DNA of 64,000 bases from Canna indica. Lineage: Eukaryota; Streptophyta; Magnoliopsida; Zingiberales; Cannaceae. Location of the stretch: positions 81,708,001 to 81,772,000 of the forward strand of contig CP136892.1 of NCBI GenBank assembly GCA_034359265.1. The letters run 5' to 3'. The position numbers and the translations under genes were made by a program. Shown here one piece after another: positions 11,734-22,600 of this stretch (its first letter is position 1; each line of letters starts with the position of its first letter). The notes under the pieces were generated by a model. That model ran no database searches and was not told where the DNA came from. It was given only the letters and a program-made list of their open reading frames with translations.

Positions 11734-13268
11734 TCACGATGGAGGATGGTCTGGATTATATGGCGGGGTCTGGAGCGCTTGAGTGTACACCGGCGTGGAC
11801 TGACTCGAGGACGATGGATTAGATGATGCCGAAGAGATGCCTGCTTCGGGATGACCTGACAAGTTGCGTAGCATAGCTTCTATATTCGCCATCGTCTGAC
11901 TCTGGCGCTCCATCAACTCAGTGAGACGCGCGACCGTCTCCTCTAGTGTCCTTATCCTATTACTATGATCATAACTGGATCTGGAGGTGGACGGCCGCTC
12001 ACCAACGACCGGAGGGGTCGGTGCCCCAAGTGGCCCTAGTACGGCTCGCGCATGACCACTATCTGTGAAGCCATATACGCGGCCATGGTCCCAGCCACCT
12101 GCGGCCTCGACCCACGATGCTGCGTCAAAGTCCTCGGGGGTACCCCCGCGCTGCACCACCGTCTGGCTGTAGGTCTCCCACTCGAGTTTGATTTTTTGTT
12201 TAATATTTATCATAAAACTTAAATTATAAATATATAATGAATAATTTAAACAAATATATAATTACCATAATGTATGCAGCGCGATTGTGGATGTACTCCC
12301 AGTCCCATGTGCTCGACGGTGAGTCCGCTCAAACACCGCCATCGGGGAGGGTCGCTGGACACTCCCGTCATCCGACACCGTCGTCTACATTTACAAAACA
12401 AATACATTAATTAGTACACATAATAACAAATAAAATATATAATTAAAAGATATACTTACCATACGGTTTGCGTGCACTGCAAATGCAACAGAGCCGCCGG
12501 TGTGACGCGCTGCTCCCCCCGACATGCGATTTCTAGCCGCATTCCGAGAAACCTCCTGCCATCGATCCGTCGACCATATCCCCACGAGATGGTCCCATAT
12601 ATCCGGAGTAATCCAACCGGGGCCGTATCCCCGAGTCTCCGCGATGTTAGTGGTCCCAGCTCGGGCCATCGCTTGGGACCGAGCCTGCCCCAGCTGCCCG
12701 TTGTACCTTGTCCGGGAAATAGCCTCCCAGGCAGCGTAAATGAAGGGCCTCTGGTCCTCGGCCCATGTATAGCGAGCCTGCAAAATAATAATATCAGTAC
12801 CAATATTAATATATCATCATGCATGTAAAAAATAATAATAATACGTGCCTCAAACTCGCGCCATAACATGTCGACGTGCTCGCTAGGCACGTGAGACCAC
12901 GTAGGCCATGCCCCGTGCATGTATCGTCGAATAGTAGAAGAAATGCTCCTCGGCACTTCTTCTTGCTCGAACCTGCACAACAAAAATAAATTTTAATATT
13001 ATATTATGATATAATGAATTTGTAATGATTCATAATTCATGATATATTACCGCTCCCCAATCACGCTAATCAATCTACGTGACTCTGTGGCTGGTGGAGG
13101 CTGCCACCTGTTCGGCCCGCGTGGCCGCCTGCGTCTGGATGTACTAGCCTCGGCAGTATCATCCTCATGAGGATCAGCAACAGGAGGATCAGCAGCATGA
13201 GTAAGTGCTGGAGTCTCACCGATCGGAGACTCCGAAGCTCTCCTGCGTCGATAACCACGACCAAACAT
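11734..13268 (-). CDS. TnpA-like protein with Transposase_24 (Ptta/En/Spm) domain
   Basis: Second gene of the CACTA element, expected to bind the subterminal repeats and assist excision. Proposed exons, 5' to 3': 13051-13268, about 12849-12972, 12460-12777, 12266-12384 and about 11734-12180. Start ATG 13268. The N-terminus is basic and low complexity (RRRRPRGPNRW). The middle contains ARYTWAEDQRPFIYAAWE, typical of the Transposase_24 family. The exon near 12266-12384 encodes SPMAVFERTHRRAHGTGS, matching the family's L-F-E-x-T-H pattern. The last exon has a leucine/glutamine helix (LEETVARLTELMERQSQT), a likely coiled coil, before a Ser/Pro-rich tail. The exon 2 donor seems to be GC rather than GT, so that junction is uncertain. 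No premature stop is seen in this model. Confidence 0.7.
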
Positions 13269-13343
13269 ATCTGTCGAACATACATATAATCGGATTATTG
13301 TATAAATAGTAGAGATATATTTAATAAAATATATACTTTACAA

Positions 13344-16300
13344 TTATTCCTCATCATCTGAATAATAGTCTTCGAATTCTTCTTCTTCCTCCTCTTCTTC
13401 CTCTTCTTCATCTTCTTCATCTCCAGCTTCCTCAATTTCATGATCGTCATCATCAGCATATTCAACTTCTAATTGAATTGACGTTGTGTCTGCATCCTCG
13501 AGTATTGGAATAATACGATCCACAGCAGGAAGATCATCTTCTTGATAGAAACCAGGAGGATCATTTTCTCCTACTATCGAATCAATTTTTCCTCTACCTT
13601 TTGTCTTACAGACTACACGCCAATCCGCTCTATCTTTATTTCGAGTCGGATACTTCGCGTAATATACTTGTTCGGCTTGTGATGCCAATATAAAAGGCCC
13701 ATTTGCTGCCAATTTCGATTTATAATTAACCTCAACAAGTTTGTATTTTGGATGAACTTTCATGCCCCTTTCTGTTGTATCGAACCAATGACATCTAAAT
13801 AGGATCACTGATTTCAAGCCGAAGTAGTGCAACTCTATCACTTCTTCCACCAATCCATAGAAATCCATATCACATTCAATATAGGTTGTCCCTTTCACGC
13901 AGACCCCAACATTCGTCTTTTTTGTAGATGAATATTCAACCGTGTGAAATTTATACCCGTTAACAAAATATCCGCTATAGCACGACACAAGTCGCGACGG
14001 TCCACTAACAAACTCAAATATTTTTTCATCTATTTCAGCTCTGTGATCTTTGCTGTAAGTCTGAATCCAAGAAGGGAAATCACGATTCCGTAATGTCTCC
14101 AATTCTTGATCGTTGTGAATAGAGTATTTTTGCACCATCTCAATGTCAAATATTTCAATGAATTGTTCAATCTCTGGACAATTGAGTAATACATACAAGT
14201 GTGCCAAATGATACTCTTCATCGCTTAAGTGTCGAGATGGACGAGAACCAAAAGCACGACCAGAGTGATAAAATATATTTAAACGTTCATCTGAATGTCG
14301 AACACCCCCGTCGTCGTTACGTGGAAGACGATCAAATCTTGTCTGTACTGTCGATTCAAAGTAAAATGAGCAGAATGTTGAAATTTCTTGGATGATATAC
14401 GATTCAGATATTGATCCTTCAATAGCTGCGGTGTTCTTTACTTTTTTCTTCAGACGATTCATGTATCTTTCAAATAAGTACATCCAACGATATTGAACGG
14501 GGCCACCAACTCGTGCCTCGTATGCCAAGTGTATCGGTAGATGCTCCATCGAGTCAAAAAATGCAGGAGGGAAAAACTGCTCCAGCTTGCATATGATTTC
14601 AACAATATTATTTTCAAGTGTTGACATATCTTCGACTCGAAGGACATTTGCACAGATGCTTCTAAAAAACATACTTAATTCAGTCAACGGACCCCAAATA
14701 TTATCAGGTAGAAGATCTCGAAATGCGATCGGAAGTAATCTCTGCATGAATACATGACAATCATGGCTCTTCATCCCTGATATTTTGCAATCATCGACGT
14801 TCACACATCGAGATAAGTTTGAAGCATATCCATCGGGTAATCTGAGTTCTTTTACCCATTGACAAACATCTTTGATCTGTTGTTTATTTAACACATATAG
14901 GGCCTTCGGTTTCAGATATCGTCCGTTGACCTATTGTAACTCCAACTCTGGTCTTTTACAAAGTATTTTCAGATCATGTCGGGCTTTCACATTATCTTTA
15001 GTTTTTCCAGAAATATCCATCACAGTGTTGAAAATATTATCAAACACATTTTTTTCAATGTGCATGACATCTAAATTATGTCGAATCAATAATGAACTCC
15101 AATAAGGCAATTCCCAAAAGATACTTTTTTCACCCAGTTGTGTGTTTGGCCAAAACCTGACACTCTTTCATTGCGACCAAATACTATATCTGGAAGTGCT
15201 GAAACACGTGCTAACATTTGTTCACCGGACAACATCGGTGGTGGCCCATCTCTTTCGACTCTGCCCTTAGTAAATTTATTACAATTCATTCGATACTGGT
15301 GATGAACCGGTAGGAATCGACGATGACAATCAAAGAATGAGATTTTTCGTCCATTCTGAAGACTGATTGATTTAGAGTGTTCCATACAATACGGGCAAGA
15401 GAGTCGGCCATGAGTGATCCAACCCGACAACATGCCGTACGCGGGGAAATCATTGATTGTCCACAAGACCGCGGCCTTTAAATTGAAGTTTTGCTTCCGA
15501 TGACAATCATAAGTGACAGCTCCCTCAGTCCACAATGTTTTCAATTCATCTATCAAGGGTCTGAGAAATATGTCAATTTCTTTTCGCGGACCCTTAGGAC
15601 CCGGAATAATCATCGAAAGATAAATAAATTCATCTTTCATGCACATTGACGGTGGCAAATTATAAACTGTCAGCAGCACTGGCCAAACTGAATAAGGAGT
15701 TGCAGAATGTCCAAACGGATTAAAACCATCTGTGCACAATCCCAATCTGATATTTCTAGTATCCATAGCAAATGAAGGATAACATGTATCCAAATGTTTT
15801 CATGCTTCACTGTCAGATGGATGAGTCATTACTGTATCATCACGACTTCTTGCATGCCAACTCATGTAGGGGGCTGTCTTTTCCGACATGAATAATCTTT
15901 GAAGCCTCGGTGTTAGTGGAAAATACCGAAGCACCTTAAACGGGATATTTTTCTGTCGGACCGATTTCTTCTCCTTGTAACGAGGGTGTTGACATACAGG
16001 GCATTTATCCAACTGCACATTTTCTTTATAATATAAAATGCAGTTATTTTGGCACCCGTGTATTTTTTCGTACCCAAGCCCCAATTTTCTCATTAGTTTT
16101 TTAGTCTTATAAAAAGTAGGCTCAAACTTGTTATCAGTAGGCAGCATTCCATTAATAAATCCAGCAATCCGATCATACGCAACTCCGCTGATATTACAAT
16201 CGGCCTTGATGTTTAAGAGCTGTGTCATTGCTGAAAACCTAGTGTATTTAGGACAATTCTCATACAAAGGTTCATCGACAGCTTTCAACATCTCGTAAAA

Positions 16301-16810
16301 TTCTGCAGCTTCTTTATTCGGTAATTCAATCTCTACCGCAGCCCCTACTTCTGTGATATCAACCACTGTAGTATCTGGTGGGACTGATGTCTGAAGAACT
16401 GGCCGATCAACATTATCATTCAGGCGGAATTGACCCCCAAGACTATCAAGTATCATAGTTCTATAGGGATTACATTGACCGGATGAAGAAGCACCAGCAG
16501 AGGAAGATTCACCATATGTCTGAACGACAGGATTGCTCGACGTCCCGACTTCGCGTGACTCCCCGTGACAAGTCCATAGAAAATATCTTGGTGCAAATCC
16601 TTTGGTATATAGATGCAGAGTGACAGTCTCCCGATCCAAAAATCGTCCATTTGAACAAATGCGGCACGGACATCGGATTTGATCACCCATGCTAACGAAA
16701 TTCCGATTCGAATAGGCAAAATTTAGGAAGTACGTTACGCCTAATCGAAACTCATTCGTTAAAGCTCCACGATAAAGACGTCGGTACATCCAACTTCAAT
16801 CAGCCGACAT
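13344..16810 (-). pseudogene. TNP2-type CACTA transposase, inactivated
   Basis: Transposase reading of the CACTA element. Starting at ATG 16810 it reads MSAD then TGA (16796-16798), resuming SWMYRRLYRGALTNEFRLG, the N-terminal association domain with CPCRICSN zinc-binding cysteines. The TNP2 catalytic domain follows. A second TGA at 15800-15802 interrupts SEA-KHLDTCYPSF where TGG (Trp) is expected. A one-base loss in an A-run (15125-15130) shifts frame within NWVKK/SIFWELPYW. A TAG at 14931-14933 precedes VNGRYLKPKA. The remaining 516-codon frame to 13344 has the DUF4218 region (MEHLPIHLAYEARVGGPVQY) and DUF4216, and ends in an acidic Glu-rich tail. Three of the four lesions are C-to-T type changes. 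Confidence 0.92.
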
Positions 16811-16891
16811 GATTCTGTCAATCAATGACAATTTCTTTGGTTAATGTCTTTAGGTGAGATTGTCCTATTCCATTCGGGATTTATGTTATTC

Positions 16892-17067
16892 GTACTGCAC
16901 TTACGTTTTTATTTTAACTGTTAACTAATTATTCTAAATTTCGACAGCATCTCCCTACAGTTCTCCGAATACGCATATCATCTGGGCGCGTATCGGAGAA
17001 CAAGAGAGATGTTGCCGAATTTTAGAATAATTAGTTAACAGTTAAAATAAAAACGTAAGTGCAGTAC
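16892..17067. repeat. Long perfect hairpin upstream of the transposase
   Basis: A 47-bp arm at 16892-16938 (starting GTACTGCACTTACG) is repeated perfectly in inverse orientation at 17021-17067. Imperfect pairing extends on both sides to about 16875 and 17090 and into the loop. It sits between the transposase start and the right subterminal region, in the likely promoter. It could be a nested foldback insertion or a regulatory hairpin. Confidence 0.85.
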
Positions 17068-17277
17068 AAATAACTATATTCCCAAATTGTCCAATCAGGG
17101 ACAATTCAAGAATTGTACGTCGTATAAAAGATCATCTACTTCTTTTACACGAACATACAATTCCCGAACGGATCTAAGGTTTTGCTAAATCATATCCGAT
17201 TCGTCGATGCGTACGTGAAACATATCAACTCGTCGGATGGATGATTATTTTCTAAATGTTTCGAGACAGTTCGAGTC

Positions 17278-17465
17278 CATATTGGACGATTTCGGCGCGC
17301 GTCCGAAGTGGACGATTCCGGCGCGAGTCCGAAGTGGACGATTCCGGCGCGTCCGAATTGGACGATTCCAGCGCGCGTCCGAAGTGGACGATTCCGGCAC
17401 GAGTCCGAATTGGACGATTCTGGCGCGCGTCCGAAGTGGACGATTCCGGCGCGCGTCGGAAATTA
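17278..17465 (+). repeat. GC-rich tandem repeat, about 21-bp unit
   Basis: About eight units of GAAGTGGACGATTCCGGCGC with small variations (GAATTGGACGATT, an added GAGTCC). The array lies inside the CACTA element between the hairpin and the right subterminal region. Its open frames are repeat translations, not genes. Confidence 0.9.
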
Positions 17466-17554
17466 ATTTAAACCCTAATAATTAATCTAACAAATTAAAC
17501 AATTAATCTAAACAATTAATTAACAATTATAAAATAATTAACTAACAATTTCAA

Positions 17555-17561
<7 letters not shown>

Positions 17562-17594
<33 letters not shown>
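17562..17594. repeat. (TA)n microsatellite inside the CACTA element
   Basis: About sixteen TA units adjoin a GC-rich block with CGGCGCCGGAG-type palindromes (17600-17900), which has no recognisable gene. Confidence 0.9.
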
Positions 17595-17597
<3 letters not shown>

Positions 17598-17904
17598 TCC
17601 GGCGCCGGAGTCCACCCTCCGGCGCCGGCGTACAGTGGCCGGACACACTGTCCGGCCACTGTAGAAGGTCCGGCGACGGCCATAGGTCGACCGCCGCCGG
17701 CCGAAACCCTAGAAATAGGGTTTCGGTCGGATTTTAACATTTCCGGCCGAAACATAGAGAGAGCCGGTCGGCCGATCAACATACCGGCAGCAGCGGCAGC
17801 GTCGGCGAGAGGCGTCGGCAGTAGCGGCGAGAGGCGTCGGCAGGAGCGGCGGCGGCAGCAGCGGGAGGAAGAAGGGTCGGGCGCGAGAGCGTGCCATATA
17901 TAAA

Positions 17905-18195
17905 CTTATCAGCAACGGCTCACTTGCCCGTTAGAACGTCGTTGCTGATAAATTATCATCAGCAACGGCTCACTTATCCGTTAGTAAGCCGTTGCTGAAG
18001 ATTAAAAAATCAGCAACGGCTCGCCTTTCCGTCAGAAAGCCGTTGCTGATAATTAAAATAATCCGCAACGGCTCGGTTTTCCGTTAGAACGCCGTTGCAG
18101 ATACAGATATCTGCAACGGCTCGGGCGGCCGTAAGAATGCCGTTGCAAATAGCATCGGCTTGAGCGGCCGTTGCTGATAGCCGTTGCTGAAGATC
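17905..18195. repeat. Right subterminal repeat array of the CACTA element
   Basis: Paired copies of CAGCAACGGCTC and GCCGTTGCTGA recur at about 45-50 bp spacing up to the right terminus, mirroring the left array. Each pair can form a small hairpin. Confidence 0.9.
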
Positions 18196-18213
18196 AAGTT
18201 TCTAGTAGTGATA

Positions 18214-19606
18214 TAATCAGCCATCACGAGGAGTGTCTACGTGAATTAGCACCAAAGTAATAATCCTAATTAAATTCATTTTCTAACAAAAATATCATCA
18301 TCAAATCTTAACCTTCACTGATTGTTGTTCTCCTTCTTTGCTTTTGTTTTTACGCCTCCATACCCCCTCTATGCCTTCTCCATCTCGGCTCACCACCTTT
18401 ATTACTCCTCCCCGTCACCTCCTCTCTCATAGGTGTCGACTCCACTATCAACTCCATCGTTCGACTATCTTTTCTACTTAATCGTCTTCATCTTTTCACT
18501 AACTCCCTCACCTCTGCTCCCTCTCTCGCGACTCTCTTTTCTACTTAATTAGTCATCTCCATTTTTCCACTAACTCCGCCACCTTCGCTCCCTATCTCTC
18601 CTTCTACTTCATTTGCTCCACTCCAGCTACACCATATATATACTCCACTTTTCTATTTTTCCAATTAAATTTCTTGATTTTTCTATTTCTATAAATCCCG
18701 ATTTAATCTCTTATGTTTCATCAACCATAAAATTTAATTTTCTAGCCTAAGGAGCCGATCACCGACAATGGGGTAATTGGCTTGGGCATCATGGCTATTG
18801 AGCACCATAGATATAACATCTTTATGTGATTATAATTTTCAAATTTATTTGAAGGGTTTTTAGTAAAAGGAATAATATAATTTATTTGAAGGGTATTTAG
18901 TAAAAGGAAATTATCTAGCAATCTTGTTATACTTGCGGATGGTAATGTACATTACTGCATATCAAACATTACTAGTAATTTAAAATTAAGATGAATCTAT
19001 CTCTGTGGTAATCTGAATTGCCTAATAATCTAATAGGCAATGCACCAAAAGCAACCAAGGTTCATTGGGTTAAATGCTTCAACCCTAACCACCTTCAGAA
19101 AGAATGGAGCCACCAATTCAAGTCATAAAATTATATTTTGTAATATTAAAATACCAGTTTGGATTTTTCACTTAACTCGACCTACACCTAACCAGGTTTA
19201 GTCATTTTCAACCATACCTGGTCGTAGGCATTAATCTGAACTTGACCTGAGACCAATTTCTAGGTCAAACCCAGGCCACTTTTCGGGAGACTGAATGCAT
19301 GCCTAAATATCTTATGGACGCAAACATATTTTGCCGTATATATCTGATGCATGCCAATTTCTAGGTAAAACCTTACATGAGTTTGCAAAGTTTATCTCTG
19401 TTAATTGAAGCTAGAACATATGTACTCTCTTCTCACCTACAATAGTAAGGGAAAGACTTTACAATTGAATGCATGACTTTGGTGTGCCACCACCAGAGTA
19501 CCTCCTCGGTGCAAGAAGGTCAGGGAAAATCCATCATGGCGACCTCGGTAACTCCTGACACTTAAGAGGAATTCCTTCGTAAGATACACCATTCTCGTCA
19601 GCATGC
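18214..19606. other. Intergenic region right of the CACTA element
   Basis: A C/T-rich stretch (about 18300-18660) followed by ordinary AT-rich DNA. From about 19500 it becomes the 3' flank and UTR of the NIPA gene. No gene, RNA or bounded repeat was recognised. Confidence 0.5.
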
Positions 19607-22600
19607 TTAGGGAGTCTCATAGACAGGGACGGTATCGGATCTGCAGGGCAAAGAAATCTTTAGTTCTTCGTTCACGTCAAATGGCCAACTATTTACATAC
19701 TCAACAAGAAAAGATAACGCACCACCATTACCCCTACCACCATCAGCCATGTCCTTTGTCCTGTGAAGCAGGAATGTCCCAGCGAGAATTGTTACAAAAC
19801 CACATATCTCCGTGGCAACCTGTGTTGGATTTTGCCGATCCCAGTCCTGCAAGAAGAATTATATAAACAAGAAGCCCAATATTACTAAAGGAGCATATTT
19901 CATCAATGGTGAAGTTGCATACGGTGGTGCGGTGGAAATTAGGGTCCATGTAACTTAGATTGAAGTCTATATTTGATCATCCCATAAATTAAGTTCTTAA
20001 TGGATTGCAAATAATATGACGCTGCAAATATAACGTTAAATGTAAAAGTTCAGCCAATAAGTATATATGGCACATTACTAACTATAGATTATATATATAG
20101 TTAATCAGACTCTGGATCAACATGAGACTCATGGAAGGCAAACTTAGGTGCTTGATGTTGCAGACCATAGTTGGCAACTTATGAGCCACAAAAGAAATAT
20201 CTAAATACTTCATAGGTACAAGGGCTGCCAATCAGTGTCCAAAAGACTGATGAAAAAATGAAATGGAATCTGGTCCTTCATTTGGTGAGATAATCATAAC
20301 GATATAGTATCGTTTTCTAGCTGGAAATATAAATGCTGAATTGCTGATGATGCATCGGCCAACTTATATTCTCAAGAGGGGGGAAGTTCACTTTGCTCTA
20401 GCACCATGAGTATTGGCCCAGGGAAAATCCCCACCAAGGTCCAAATCTTCGCTAATTTTGCCATAAAATACAAGATCAACGCCTAATCTACTTTCTGCTA
20501 CAAGGCATTATATACAACAGCTAATATGATGCGCAAAGGAACTTGTAGATATTATTTTTGGTCCAGAAGGGCTGGGAAACAATGGATGTACTCACACTAT
20601 CTTTTTAATCTGCCTGATCTTGCAGCATTTATTCTGATGTAGGACCTCACATGGGACCACCTTGAAAATAAATAACACAGGGGCATGGTTTTAATTCTCA
20701 CTGTACTGAACCCGTCCGAGAACTGATTCACAACATAGCTGTATCAGGTGGTACAAGCCAGAATAAGTTTTTTTCTGTATAAAATAGCTTTAAACAATAA
20801 CAGCTTTGCAGAGTGGAGTCGACCTTTTTCTTTTCTTTTATAATTTTTCTTTTTCCAGAATTGAAATTTCTTATCATACTGACCAGTCTGCATCATCTTG
20901 CATTCTACCAAACCTAATGAAATTAATTAAAATTATTTGGTGCGTACATCAAATAATTATACAATTCTCTAAACATTAATAATAATTTTAATTAAATGAA
21001 AATTGTAATAAAAATGAAAAATAATTGCCAAAATTCTAACCAATAAAAATAAATTTATAAAAATATAACTAGATCCGGAGGCAGAGCTACACTATAGGTA
21101 GGCACCTATCATTTAAATTTTTTTCACTTATAAAGGGGAAAGACAAGATTACCTCCTATATTTAATATTTGCCCCATGCCCTCTAAAATACATTCTTTTT
21201 GTGTTATTATTTTTTTATAAAATAATTTTAAAATTAATCATTAAAATTACATAACTCGATCCCTAATTTTATCCCCATTTCTTATTTCTTTTCTCTTTCC
21301 ACATAATGTTGTTTGAGATCTCATCCTCGCACTCACGCACCCACACTATCACACCTTGTCGTCTCACAACCATGGAATCCCACACCGAACTGCTCTCCAA
21401 TTTTCGTCGCGACCGAGCCTAGCCCCAGGGTCCCCAACATCACGCATAGCAATCGTGTTTCCGTCCAGCTCCCGCCGTGACATCGTGTTGCAGCAACACT
21501 TGCTGCGCTCACACCTCCATGCCTAACTCTCAACGCTTCAGCCCCACATGCAGCCCTCAGCTCTCGCGTGAGACCTCGTGCAAAGCAACCCTTGCTGCAC
21601 TCACACCCCTAGTCCTAACTCTCAACGCCCTGACTCCACATGCAGCCCTTAGCTCCCATGTGCAGTACCAGTTGTTGCGTTTTGCCCCTTTGTTCTATCT
21701 GAACTTTGCCTTTGCCTCCCCCCCTTCCAAATAAGTAGCTCTCTAAACCAACACAAGAAAGGTTCCGTAGTATGTATCCTTGAAAACTCCCATGGATAAA
21801 TGAATTGCAAAAATCTAGCACAGCATAGTTAGGCTAAAGGATAACTGCTCCGTTAATTTTCCATTCGAAGTGGGAGTCCATCAGAAACAATGGAGCTCAA
21901 AAGGATAAATTAAGAAGTAAATTAAAAGTGAAGTCTTAAAACATGCCTTAACTTGGCTTTCTGCCCAAAGATGAATAGATTGTTTAAATCAGAGAACAAC
22001 CTTGTTCAATCAAGTAAAAGAGATAAGGTTTATCATTTAATCCATAGGCATAGCAAACAAAAGCAACTATTATGTTTGCTTCGTTGGATAGGATATAATT
22101 GGATTGGATATTAAATGAGGGATGATTGGATATAAATTTTTTAAATCCGGTATACATCGGATATAATATCAATTTTATACTCTTCTATCCTCATTTTAAA
22201 TCCGGTTTGACCCATGAACAGCCCTAGTTTAAACATGACACAACACGGATTGCCACCCCTATCTGAAAGAGCCAAAAGAGATAGTATTCTAGTATTCATC
22301 AATGCATGATGAATACAAGTTCCTATCTTTCAAAAAATAACATCGTCTTACTCAAAATGCTAGGGGTTTTTTCCATTTCTTAATGCAACTTAGAAGGAAG
22401 TCAAGAACAAATTTAAAAGCAGACTAATCTTAAAGCATGATGAAATGCAAATGAATAAAAAGAAAATACACAGATGTACCTGTATTTTTCTTTTCTAAAA
22501 TAGGGTGTGCACAAATCTAAATCACAGTAAAACTAAAAATCACTAGACAAAGAAAATGGAGGTGAAAAATGTAAGTTAGATATGGGACAATATTTACATT

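Larger units (their letters stand above)
11044..18210 (-). mobile_element. Complete CACTA (En/Spm, CMC) DNA transposon, 7,167 bp
   Basis: Both ends carry the 12-bp terminal inverted repeat CACTACTAGAAA, and the element is flanked by the 3-bp target duplication ATA (11041-11043 and 18211-18213), the CACTA hallmark. Subterminal regions of about 350 bp at each end are packed with AGCAACGGC-type motifs in both orientations, the usual transposase-binding arrays. Inside, on the minus strand, lie a TNP2-type transposase (13344-16810) and a TnpA/Transposase_24-like gene (11734-13268). The transposase is broken by three premature stops and a frameshift, so this copy is unlikely to be autonomous now, although it could be mobilised in trans because its ends are intact. 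Confidence 0.97.
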
